20,649 bases of DNA from Lobulomyces angularis (taxonomy: Eukaryota; Chytridiomycota; Chytridiomycetes; Lobulomycetales; Lobulomycetaceae): contig JADHYX010000309.1 of the NCBI GenBank assembly GCA_027604685.1, forward strand, positions 1 through 20,649, in the 5' to 3' direction. The notes below the pieces were generated by a model. That model was given only the letters and a program-made list of their open reading frames with translations. It was not told the origin of the DNA and ran no database searches. How positions within the stretch are numbered: position 1 is the stretch's first letter; each line of letters begins with the position of its first letter. The translations under genes were made by a program, and so were the position numbers. Shown piece by piece: positions 10,683-20,649 of this stretch.

Positions 10683-11603
10683 TTAATTAACTGAAATTTC
10701 TGCTTCAAAAATGCTACAGTGAACTTCAAATCCCAAACTTTGATAAAGCTTTATAGCAGCTGCATTGTCAGCTTTAACATTTAAGCTAACACTGTCAATG
10801 CCGCTATCTATTAAAGCTACTACAACGCTCGCAACGCATCTCTTACAAAATCCTTTGCGTCTATAATCAATATGAGTGGTTATATTGCCTAATGTAGATA
10901 CTTTAAATTCTACAGACATGCAATGTACACCTTAAAAATAGAAAATTAAGCCTTATATAAAAAAAGTGTTTAATAATAAGTAAAACCTGCTATAGAAACC
11001 AGCTTATTATCGATCCAAATACCATAGTATTTATTCGTCTTTAGAATATTTGGCTCAAAGTAGTTATCTGTAAAAATTGTTAGGTTTAATTTAAAATTTA
11101 AAAAAAACAAAAAAACCTGGAAAATTATGCTTGTATAATTTTTCAACTTGTTCCAAATTATCACTAGTTATTAGTTTAGCGTCACCGAAACCAATACCTT
11201 CTTTTAAAGAATTCAATTTGTTAAGGTTAAACTTTAATTTTAAATGCTTTCCAAAGTCATTTTTTATGTTAATAAGCTTATTGAAATTACTAAAGATTTC
11301 ATAAGTTTGAAAGTGTATGTAAAATGAACTTATTAATATTTTCTGTTTTAACATTTCTCCAAAAATGTAGGTCAAGTTTGTTAAATCCGGATTAGTTGAA
11401 AGAACTAAAACAGTTGGAGTAGAATCTCCCTTTTGATAAATGCATATATTTTCTAGTATGCTGTCATCTTTTTCGTGCAGACAGTAAAATGAGCAATCTT
11501 TAAAAAAGTAATCATCAAGGTCTCCAACATGATAACCAAAAAGTACAAGGTCTTTTTTAAAAAATTTAAATAAATCAGCTTTTTCTGTAATCTGTTTAAT
11601 CAT
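10683..11603 (-). CDS. GNAT-fold N-acyltransferase (GLYAT/FR47-like)
   Basis: Likely transfers an acyl group from CoA to an amine; the substrate is unknown. Exons are 11603-11117, 11067-10987 and 10930-10683, joining to 271 residues, close to the roughly 290 of glycine N-acyltransferases. The C-terminal third is a typical GNAT core: strand beta4 leading to LGNITTHIDYRRKGFCKRC (residues 203-221), which holds the pyrophosphate-binding R-x-x-G-x-(G/A) loop with Cys at the last position, followed by a helix and DNAAAIKLYQSLGF (244-257), the motif B Asn and Tyr-containing segment. The N-terminal half (to about 160) is divergent, as in GLYAT and FR47-type members where two degenerate GNAT halves occur in tandem. 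No signal peptide or membrane segment is seen. It lies about 270 nt downstream of the ankyrin-like gene's start side and on the same strand. Family call firm; substrate not inferable. Confidence 0.85.
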
Positions 11604-11779
11604 ATATTTATTATTTTATTCATTATTTTTTATTTAATTTTATTTTTTTTTGGGGTGGTTTTTCTTAATTTTACTTCACAAAAAACAGTAAAAAAAAAAT
11701 ATGGGTAAAATAAACTTAAAAATTTAGTATATTATTTTTAACAAAATCTCTAGTGTTGTTTTCTAAAAAAAAAAGGGTT

Positions 11780-13096
11780 TTATGTAGTCGAAATTGTTCG
11801 TTGAGTTCTTTCTTCAACTATTAATTCATGCTGATGGAGTAATACAGAAGCAGGATCAACTAAACGAAGCTAGGATAACAAATGTTAATGTTTTGTATTT
11901 TAATTTATTACTGGAGGTAGTGGAAACTTTCTGAAACCAATTCCTTCGACAAATGGAAAGTCTACTACAGTTCCAAACTTTGGTAAGTTTTTGGCCCATT
12001 CACCTTCATAACATTGTCGTTTATTTTTATAAATAAATTTTCCAGGTCCTTCCTTCATGTCGTTTAACCACATTCCTTCATATCTATCTCCATTAGCTAC
12101 AAATGTTATAAATGTAAACAATATCTAATTTACTTACGTAGGAGCAAAATTCCTTGACCGTGTCGCATTTCTTTGTGCCATTCTCCTTCATACTTTGAGC
12201 CTAAATATAAAAAGATTAAGTTAATTGAAAAATTTCAGAATTAATTTTTTTACCGTCTGCATAAGAAATTCTTCCCCATCCTTCCCTCATATTTTTTTCC
12301 CATTCTCCTTCATATACAGTTCCTTTTGATTCAATAAAAATAAAATTTTTGAGATAAGTAAAATATTTTTTAATGTAATTGCTTCAAAACCATCTTTATA
12401 GAAATAAACACCATGACCAAATCTTTGGTCATCCTTCCAATCTCCAGCATAAACTTTACGAAGTTTACTAGATACAGGCACATCATTTTTTAATTCATTT
12501 TTTTTATTTTTTTTTTCATTTTTTGACAACTTTAAAAAGGATAATTCTTCTAAAGTTGGAATTAACTTGTTTTCCCCGTCATTAAAAGAGTTTTTATTAT
12601 TTTCCAATTCATCATCTATTGCCACGCTGTAGGTTCCGTATCCGTTTCTTTTATTTTCCTTCCACTCCCCTTCATATATTCTTCCATTTTTCTATTTTTA
12701 AATTTGAAATTAAAAAATACATGTTTTCATTTATGAAATAATAAAAAAAGAAATTTCAAATTTTACTAAGGAAATAAATTAACGCTTTGAATGCTTACAT
12801 AATAATAGGTACCATCACCATCCTTAAGATTGTTTTTCCATTGCCCCAAATATATATCTCCATTCATCATGCTAGAATATTAATTATATAAGAAAAAAAA
12901 AAATAAATATATATATTTATTACTGTATCGGAGCATGAAGACCATTTTTTTTTGATGATTCCTCCTTTTCTTTCCTTAAAAAAAATAAATTCATATTATT
13001 TTTTTTTTTATATCAAAAACTATTGTATTACCATTTTGGAATTTTACCAATGTTAGCATGTCGTGGTATGCCATGGGAATAGTCGTTTTTTGACAT
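11780..13096 (-). CDS. MORN3: MORN3-like flagellum-associated MORN-repeat protein
   Basis: MORN3 is found in axonemal and sperm-manchette structures of flagellated eukaryotes. Exons are 13096-13032, 12974-12924, 12871-12799, 12691-12391, 12322-12254, 12200-12138, 12096-11912 and 11869-11780, giving 298 residues (human about 240). About seven MORN units (pattern YxGxWxxxxxxGxG) run from residue 42 to about 260, with cores such as IYLGQWKNNLKDGDGTYYY, IYEGEWKENKRNGYGTY and YEGMWLNDMKEGPGKF. The diagnostic MORN3 end is present: after the last repeat come a GTVVDF stretch, a FPLPP turn and a VDPASVLLHQ helix. This tail and the short Trp-containing N-terminal lead distinguish MORN3 from radial-spoke RSPH1 or kinase-type MORN proteins. 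Extra length comes from an insertion at about 87-141, rich in Asn, Lys and Glu, between the second and third repeats. Most exon joins fall just before or within a repeat. Confidence 0.85.
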
Positions 13097-13527
13097 ATAT
13101 GAAGTTTTAATTAAAAAAATGTAGAAGGTAGAAATCCTATATTATCTAATTGTTTCTTTTTTTTTCTTTTTTTTTTTTTTTATAATTTTTTCAATTTTTA
13201 ACTTAACCAATCATCCAAATTTTTTTGTAAAATTAAAATAACTGAATTTGAAAAAATAAAATTGTTGGTTTTTAATTAATACTTTTTCAATATACTACTA
13301 TAGAAGTATTCGCTATGTTTTCTTATTATATTTTGTTATCAAATTACACAAAAATAATAAAAAAATTTTAGAAGTTGAGAAAATGCTAAATTTTTCAAAA
13401 CCAAATCTATATCAACAATTTTTTTATTTGAAAGTTTAAATATATCTAAAAAAAAAAAAAAAACCAATTCTCAAACCAATATATAAATTTTTTATTAAAA
13501 TAGGATATTGAAAAAAGTCAATCAAAT
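13097..13527. other. Intergenic region between two minus-strand genes
   Basis: This 431-nt spacer holds the 3' end region of the coiled-coil gene and the 5' flank of the MORN3-like gene. It is very AT-rich, with a broken T tract around 13156-13182 and an A run at 13449-13463. No coding frame, RNA fold or repeat unit beyond homopolymers was recognised. Confidence 0.6.
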
Positions 13528-16500
13528 CTAGTCACTTCTTTTACTCTTTTTACTTTTAACCCCGTTAGTGGTCCCAACTGTTGGGGAAACATTACCATTG
13601 GTTCCAGGGACATTTACGTTTTCGCCATTAGTTGCAGGGATTCGCTTTGGTGATACAGGCGGTGATGAAGACTTAGAAAAAAATAGAAAAAATTAAATTT
13701 TTTCATAAACGTCAAATATTTCTTACATCTTTTTTGGTTAGCGAATTCATATATAAATCTTTTAATTTTAACTTATCAGCTTCAATTAAATTTTTTTCTC
13801 TTTTTAAAGTTTCTATCTCATTCACTCCAGCTTGCAATTTTGATTTTAAACTCTTAATTTCTTCCTCAACTTCATGAATTTTTTTATCTGAAATTCCTCC
13901 ATTTACTAGTAACCTATCGCCATTACATTTCTTATTTTCATTTAGCTTTAAAATCGAATCTTCTAAATTACTATTTAGGTTAAAAAAAAGTATGGAACTT
14001 TCTTGGTTTATATTATGGTAATCTTGCAACTCTCCCTGCAGCTTTTTCAATTTGGACGAATCTGTTGATAATTCTTTAATTTTTTTATTTAAGCTCTCCA
14101 CTTCTGATTTCAAATTTTGAATAACCTTATTATTGTCAACGTCCATCACGTTTCTGTTACACCCTGACAGGTTATTATCCTCCAGTTCTCTACTTAAAGA
14201 ACAGATTATTGCTGACTGTTGGCAGAAATTGTTAAGATATTCATTCAGTTGCTTTTCAGTATTATCAAGCTTTTTCTTCAAATACTCGTCTGGTTTAATA
14301 CTGCCTGTGTTTAAAGGGTGCGATTTTTTCTTAATCTCAGCCTTCTCGCTTGGTTGACGTAATGCCAGTTTTGCATCCTCTAATTCTCTTCCAAGAATTC
14401 CGATGAGTTTAGTCTGTTCAGTATCAAAGTCAATAAATTCTTCCTTTTTCTTTGCTACTTTTGCCTCTGTTACCAACTTCACAGGTCTATTTTGCAGTGC
14501 TAAATGTGCATCCTCCAACGCTCTAGAAACACTAACGAATGATATAGAATGGTCTCTAGCACAGTTCAAATAGTTATTCAAAATCATTTCCTTTTCATTT
14601 AATTTTTTTTGTAAATTACAAATTTCCTTATCCAAATCATTATTATTTTTCTTAGTTGAATTATGTAATTTCAACTCCTCCATAGTTTTTTTATGTTCAG
14701 CAATAATATTAGATTGTTCTTTGATCAATGAAAGTTTTTTACTAGTTTCAATTTCAGTTTCTTTCAAAATTGCATTACTTTGTTTTAATTCACTTTGAAG
14801 TTTATTCAAATCATTTTTTAAATTGCTTATATAAGCTTGATCAGCAGTGCTGTATTCTGCTTTAACTATTTTATTTGTTTCACTGGATGATTGCATAAAT
14901 CCGTTAACTTTACTACCCAAAACGGAAATCAATTTTTGTTGAGCTGCTGCTACTTCGAGTTCTTGGCGTTTGGTTGTGGTGTTTTCAATACTTTCGGGTT
15001 TTTGTTCTATTTGCTGTGAATATTGCTTTTCTCCGCAATTTAATCTAGCGAGCTCTTGATGTGCCCCTTCTAAATTTGCAGATAAGCTGCAAAGAGCCAA
15101 ATTCTGAACTTCCAAGATATCCCAACTATTAAATATCGCATGCATGTAAGTTTTACTATACACTGGTTCCCCTGATTGTGTTTGTACTTTTCTTGGACTA
15201 ACACTTCTCTTTCTTGATCTATCAACTTTATTACCTTCTGGAGTAGCAGTTTTTTTTAAGTTATTAAGTTGAATTGTTAAAGCAATTCTGGCTTCTTCAC
15301 TTTTCTTTAATTCATCTCTGGCTTTTTCCATTAATTTTTTAAAGGTTTCAACTTCTCTCATTAATTTATCTATATCATCTAGCGCTCTTGCCTTTTAAAG
15401 AAAGAAATAAATGAAGTTAAAACTTGTATTTGTCAAAATTATATTTACTTTTTGAAGTACAGGATTTAAGTTAGAAAACTTTAATAATGAAGCAACTTGA
15501 GATTTTAGCGAGGATATAGTTTCGTCAACCACTTCAGAGGCTTGCTGAGCAGAGCTTAGTTTTGATTGATTAAATTCCAGTGACCGCTTCAACAATTCAT
15601 GATCTGCGGTTAAAGCTTTCATTCCTTTAGTTGAAGATTCTATCTCTTTTTGGAGCAAAGATTTTTCCACTTCCAATTTATTAATTTTAGTTTTAAATAA
15701 CAAAATCTCAGCGTTAGTATTTTCAGAAATGGACAACAATTCTTTTTTCTTGGTGGCTTCCAAATTGCTTAATTGTAATTTCAAATCATTTGAAGCTTTT
15801 TCATTATCGCTCAACTTTTTGGAAAATTCTGCATCTTTTTTCGTTGCTAAGTTATTGGATTCTTTCAAATTTTTTTCTGTTGTCCTAATATGGTCTTTTA
15901 AGGTAAGTAATTCTTTATTGCAAATCTCAACTTCCTTTTGTGCATTATAGGCTTCTGCCTGAAAGTTAGCTCTTTCCTCCACGATTTTTTTTCTTTCCAG
16001 CATCAAACTTTTTTTCTCATCCGACAGCTTTTCTACTTCTTCCTCTAACATTCGCATTTTTTCATCAGCCTCATTCAAAGCATCTGTTTGGGCATTAAGT
16101 AAGGAGTTTACTTTTGAGTCAAATGCAGCAGTTTGGGACTGGTAAAGTTTGATGGTATTTTGAGCATCATTTAATGAATTTTGACTTGAAATCCTCTCCC
16201 TAGAAATTTTTTCTTCCATTGTTGAAACTACTTGTTTTAATTGAGAATTTTCAGTTTTTAATGTTCCGAAGTAAAGTTGAGCTTCAGAAAGCTGTTGTGT
16301 AACATTGTCTTTTTCAAATTTGTATAACTCAGAGGCCTTTACATAATGATTGAAGTCGACAAGCTTGCCTTCTAATATCCTGTTTTTATCTAAAGCTTCA
16401 TGTAACTGTTTTTTGGTGTGATTTAAGTTGTCGGATAAAAACTTGTTGCTGTTTTTAAATTGAGAAAGTTCCTGTTTCAGTGACGTTTGTAAAGATTCCA

Positions 16501-17389
16501 ACTGGTCAATTAAAGTTGTTTGGGAATCAGTAACGTCTTCTGGTTCTTTGGAAGGTAAGTCAGATTTCAAATTTTTTGGTTTTACATTATCAGTTGGCAT
16601 CTTTTCAGATGATTTAACAAAATTTTCTTTTTTCTTTTTTTCGCTTTGTTCAACTGAAAGAGAATTCAATTTTTTGGTAACCTTTAATTTTGGAGAGTCT
16701 TGTGGATTATGAGCACTAGAATCTTCATGACTTTTCTGGCTCACTTGCTCCTGTGTTGCCTTCACTTCTTTAGCTAAAGGGGGCTCTTCAATTAAAGTTG
16801 TTGCTTGGTTTAGCTTTTCCGCCACTTTTTCCTCATTTTTCTTGGAAAGGTTACTTGAGTCAGTACCATGAATTTCAGTTATGGGTGCAGCAGCGGAAAC
16901 TTTATTTTTTTTAGGTTTGCTTTCACCAGTAGAATTTTTAGAATTGTCAGAAGCTATTTTTTTTTTTGGTTTAGATAAAGAACTAAGAAGAAGCAAATCT
17001 TGAATATCATCTTCTTCAGTATTTTGTATATGACTATCTAATTCATATTTATCTGTAGATTTTTCTACGGCTCTTGCCACTACTGCTTTTCCGCTATGTT
17101 TTTTAAAGTTTGGATTAGACTTCTGCTAAAAAGAAAAGAAAAATGATTAAATCAAAAAAATTTAAAAAAATAAGTAATGTCCGAAACACACCTTTTTTAT
17201 TGGTTTAGCTTTTTCTTCCTCAGCTAACAGATCTTTAATAATTTGTTCCCGTTCTAGTTTAGTAACAAAGTTTTCTTTATTTTGTTTTAAAGCTTTCGTT
17301 GGTTGAGAAGTCAGATAAATTCCAACAGCGGCAATCCCTAACACAATACTTATAGCTACACCAGTAGTGTATTCAGTGAATTGCAGCAT
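13528..17389 (-). CDS. Membrane-anchored long coiled-coil protein, kinectin/p180-like layout
   Basis: Four exons (17389-17192, 17125-15449, 15391-13727 and 13671-13528) join to 1227 residues. The N-terminus has one hydrophobic segment at about 10-26 (VAISIVLGIAAVGIYL), then a Lys-rich, acidic/Ser-rich disordered region to about 270 containing basic clusters. Near-continuous heptad coiled coil runs from about 270 to 700. From 720 to 1110 coiled-coil blocks alternate with six copies of a 17-residue hydrophobic motif ending LEDAxLAL. A Pro/Asn/Gly-rich tail ends in a basic cluster (KSKKSKRSD). A short luminal N-terminus, one membrane segment, a Lys-rich linker and a very long cytosolic coiled coil is the layout of kinectin and ribosome receptor p180 (RRBP1) in the ER. 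No specific sequence signature proves that kinship; other anchored coiled-coil tethers (golgins, USO1-like) are possible. The start is the first ATG (17389). Exon 2 begins at a tandem TAGCAG acceptor, allowing one Gln more or less. Confidence 0.8.
13943..15100 (-). repeat. Six dispersed copies of a 17-residue LEDAxLAL motif
   Basis: Within the coiled-coil protein a motif recurs at 15100-15050, 14935-14885, 14545-14495, 14410-14360, 14212-14162 and 13993-13943 (residues 723-739, 778-794, 908-924, 953-969, 1019-1035 and 1092-1108). Examples are ISFVSVSRALEDAHLAL, KLIGILGRELEDAKLAL and AIICSLSRELEDNNLSG. The second copy (KLISVLGSKVNGFMQSS) is the most degraded. All align without gaps. Three copies are preceded by a Tyr-x-Asn segment. 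Spacing is 45-130 residues, filled by charged helical sequence, so this is not plain heptad periodicity. Confidence 0.75.
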
Positions 17390-17969
17390 TTCTTTATATT
17401 GATTCAAAAAAAAAAAAAAAAAAAAAAATTAAAATTAAAATTTAAAGTTCAGAAGCAAACTATGCATTAGGTACAGTTTTTTAAATGCAGTAAAATAATC
17501 TAAAGTGGACTCTTAATCTATTTTTTTTAATTTAAAAAAGAGATAAGCTGAACATCTCTGTTTTAGGAAATTATGAAATTTCCGAGAAAAATTGAAGGAT
17601 GGATTTGCAGATGCTGCTAAAATAATTTGGACTTTACTTTTTTTTAGTTTACAGATTCATTTTTTTAAATAAGATTAATAATGCATATTACTTTCATTGT
17701 TTTTAAATTTAACTTTTCAATATTGAAGTTTTAAAAAAAAAAAATGGTAGGGTACTGATGTAAGAAAATTAGAGTATATCACAAATTAATTATGTATAAG
17801 TTGAAGATTTATAATTTTAAAAATACTTTCTAGGAATATTTGTAAACGCTTGTGTCTTTTTTTTTTTTTTTTTAACTTTTGTTTTAAGGTTATGACACTT
17901 TGTAATGTACATTTAAATTCCATCTTCTTCCTCATCACTCTCTTCATCCTACTTTCTCTCCCATTACAA
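17390..17969. other. Divergent intergenic region between two genes
   Basis: This 580-nt region separates the start of the minus-strand coiled-coil gene from the start of the plus-strand SerK-like gene and so must contain both promoters. It contains a 23-nt A run at 17406-17428 (a T run on the coiled-coil gene's sense strand, ending 16 nt before its ATG), another A run near 17732-17743 and a T run near 17857-17873. Such tracts commonly exclude nucleosomes at promoters. A minus-strand open frame at 17786-18046 is Lys-rich, crosses the first exon and intron of the plus-strand gene, and is not believed. No other gene is seen. Confidence 0.6.
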
Positions 17970-19057
17970 ATGACCGATCCTGTAAGTCTGTAGTACATTG
18001 AAGCTTTCAATTTGACCGTGAAAAAACTCTCTTTCACTTTCTTCACCTTTTTTTTTTTTATTATTCTTAATATTTTTTTATATTTTAATTTTTTTTTATT
18101 TGCAGCCTAGCGAACTTTATGAAAACGGTACTTGATTGAAAAATTTGAAAATTAAAATTTTAAATTATTTTTATCACTTGTTTAACTCTTAAAAAACCTT
18201 GTTTTTAGGTTATGTAGTGAAAGATCCCTTTTTTCATTTTCCTACTCCACAAATAAGATGGGTTGATCCTGAAAGTCTTGTAACAAAACAGAAAAAATGG
18301 TTTTTTTGTGAATTTAACTTTTCTTTTAGATTCCTCATGAATATACATCTAAGCTGGGCTTAAATAATTTATTGAAACATTTAAAGACTCTTAGTACAAC
18401 CTCTCCGTTACCAATGCCGGTTGTTACTTCTTCAAATCCAGTAAAATAAAAAAACAGAAATATCTATTTATTAATTTCTTTTTTTGAAAAAAGCCTGTTA
18501 TTCTTGATGGTCATCATAGAGTCGCGGCTTCCATTGCTATGGGTATAACCAGAGTTCCAGTTTGGGTATTTTAAAATATTTAGAAGTGTAAAAACATGAA
18601 TAAAAAAAAATAAAAAATCGCAGATAGTAGATATTGGGGATGACGATCCACCTTCAGAGAAAAAGAAAAGCCTTGAAGATGAGCTGAGGATTGAGGAAGA
18701 GAGAACCTCAATTCGATGTTATGCTACTAAAGATAATTCTAGAATTAAAATGTCCGATATTGCTAAATCTGCTAGAGCCGGAACCGTTGGTTTTGGAATT
18801 AAAGGTAGAAAAGTTAGGTTAAAAAAATTTACCAATTTTTTTTCCACCTTAGGAACTAGACACGTCGCAGTTGTTGCTCATAATGGTTTAGAAGTTAAAT
18901 TAGAAAAAGTTACACCTCGAATTATGTGGGGTGTTTGGGCAAGGTAAACTCATTTTTTCTTTTTTCCATTCTTTAAAATAAACTATTTTTTTTCAGCTCT
19001 GGTAGATTAAATGCCACAGATGTTATTGTCCATCAAAAAAGTCAATTAAAATTTTGA
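17970..19057 (+). CDS. ParB/sulfiredoxin-fold protein, SerK/SbnI free-serine-kinase-like
   Basis: Eight exons (17970-17981, 18106-18127, 18209-18279, 18330-18440, 18494-18565, 18624-18804, 18853-18943 and 18997-19057) join to 206 residues. The order of motifs matches the ParB/sulfiredoxin superfamily, and most closely prokaryotic SerK and SbnI, which phosphorylate free L-serine: WVDPESLIPHE (29-39, the PHE segment being the region of the catalytic Glu in SerK), a helix with LLKHLKTL, a PLPMPVV strand, then PVILDGHHRVAASIAMGI (73-90) with the nucleotide-binding DGHHR, VPVWIVDI (93-100), and late in the protein KGTRH (156-160), as SerK-type proteins have a K-x-T-x-H turn. A charged segment at 101-125 may be an insertion. 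No targeting peptide is obvious. The first exon codes only four residues. Superfamily call firm; serine as substrate is inference. Alternatives are a protein-binding ParB-like protein or another small-molecule kinase. Confidence 0.75.
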
Positions 19058-19386
19058 ATGTGCAACTTACACAACAAAAAATTAATGTAATTTATTAAAA
19101 AAAGATGAAGGAAAATTTAAAATAAAGATTTTAAAGATAGACAATATAGAAGAAGTTCAAAGTTTTTTTTTTCCTTATACTATTGTTCTTATTATTTAAA
19201 ATGATTTTTTTTTTTTTTAATAATATAGCCCTAAAATTCCCAATTCATGATGCTAAAATCTTACAATTAATAAACACCACCAATTATTTTTATTATGACG
19301 TTAACCGATGGTATAACTAATTCTCCGCAGCCAAAACATCTGAAATTAAAATTTTTTTTTTTTTAAGAAAATATTAAAAAATAAAA
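19058..19386 (+). other. Intergenic region with possible uORF
   Basis: This 329-nt spacer lies between the SerK-like stop and the nitronate monooxygenase start. AT-rich with T runs. An ATG at 19295 opens a 23-codon frame (begins MTLTDGITNSPQPKHL) that ends at a TAA at 19364-19366, 20 nt before the NMO ATG. It could be a short upstream frame in the leader. Alternatively, the T-tract plus AAG at 19352-19367 could be the acceptor of a leader intron. Neither can be decided here. Confidence 0.35.

Positions 19387-20649
<1,263 letters not shown>

Noticed and set aside
17786..18046. A minus-strand Lys-rich open frame of 86 codons
   Set aside because: It crosses the first exon and first intron of the SerK-like gene and its Lys run is only the complement of a T tract.
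18750..18947. ATG at 18750 as the start of a separate small gene
   Set aside because: It is in frame inside exon 6 of the SerK-like gene, and coding sequence continues upstream to DGHHR.

Overview
The window looks like a stretch, perhaps a complete contig, of nuclear DNA from a very AT-rich, gene-dense, intron-rich eukaryote. Genes are split by about 47 short GT-AG introns (most 41-68 nt). TAA, TAG and TGA all act as stops, so the standard code fits. A Trs65-like TRAPPII subunit points to the fungal lineage. A MORN3-like flagellar protein points to a flagellated cell, and PEX14 shows peroxisomes. An early-diverging zoosporic fungus (Rozella, aphelid or chytrid grade) is the best guess; this is inference from gene content, not from an alignment. 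No mobile element, virus, tRNA, rRNA or CRISPR array was seen.

Layout: 1-793 has no supportable gene. 794-3338 (+) is a 12-exon TRAPPII Trs65-like gene. 3583-6037 (+) is an unrecognised Lys/Glu/Thr-rich, probably disordered protein. Then comes a minus-strand block: PEX14 (7654-6265), an ankyrin-like helical-repeat protein carrying a perfect 3 x 24 bp tandem repeat (10414-7874), a GNAT-fold acetyltransferase (11603-10683), a MORN3-like protein (13096-11780), and a 1227-residue membrane-anchored coiled-coil protein built like kinectin/p180 (17389-13528). Across a 580 bp divergent spacer lie two plus-strand genes: a ParB/sulfiredoxin-fold protein resembling free-serine kinases SerK/SbnI (17970-19057), and a nitronate monooxygenase (19387 to the window end) that loses its last exon where the sequence stops in a poly-T run.

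The genes do not form one pathway; several serve membrane traffic and organelles (TRAPPII, PEX14, an ER-type coiled-coil anchor), one the flagellum, and others metabolism (nitronate oxidation, possibly serine phosphorylation, acyl transfer). All exon models were read by eye. Every model closes in frame except the second gene, which needs an unusual splice donor or contains a sequence error. The most interesting unexplained signals are a 17-residue motif recurring six times in the coiled-coil protein, the SerK-like protein in a eukaryote, and the tandem repeat inside the ankyrin-like protein.
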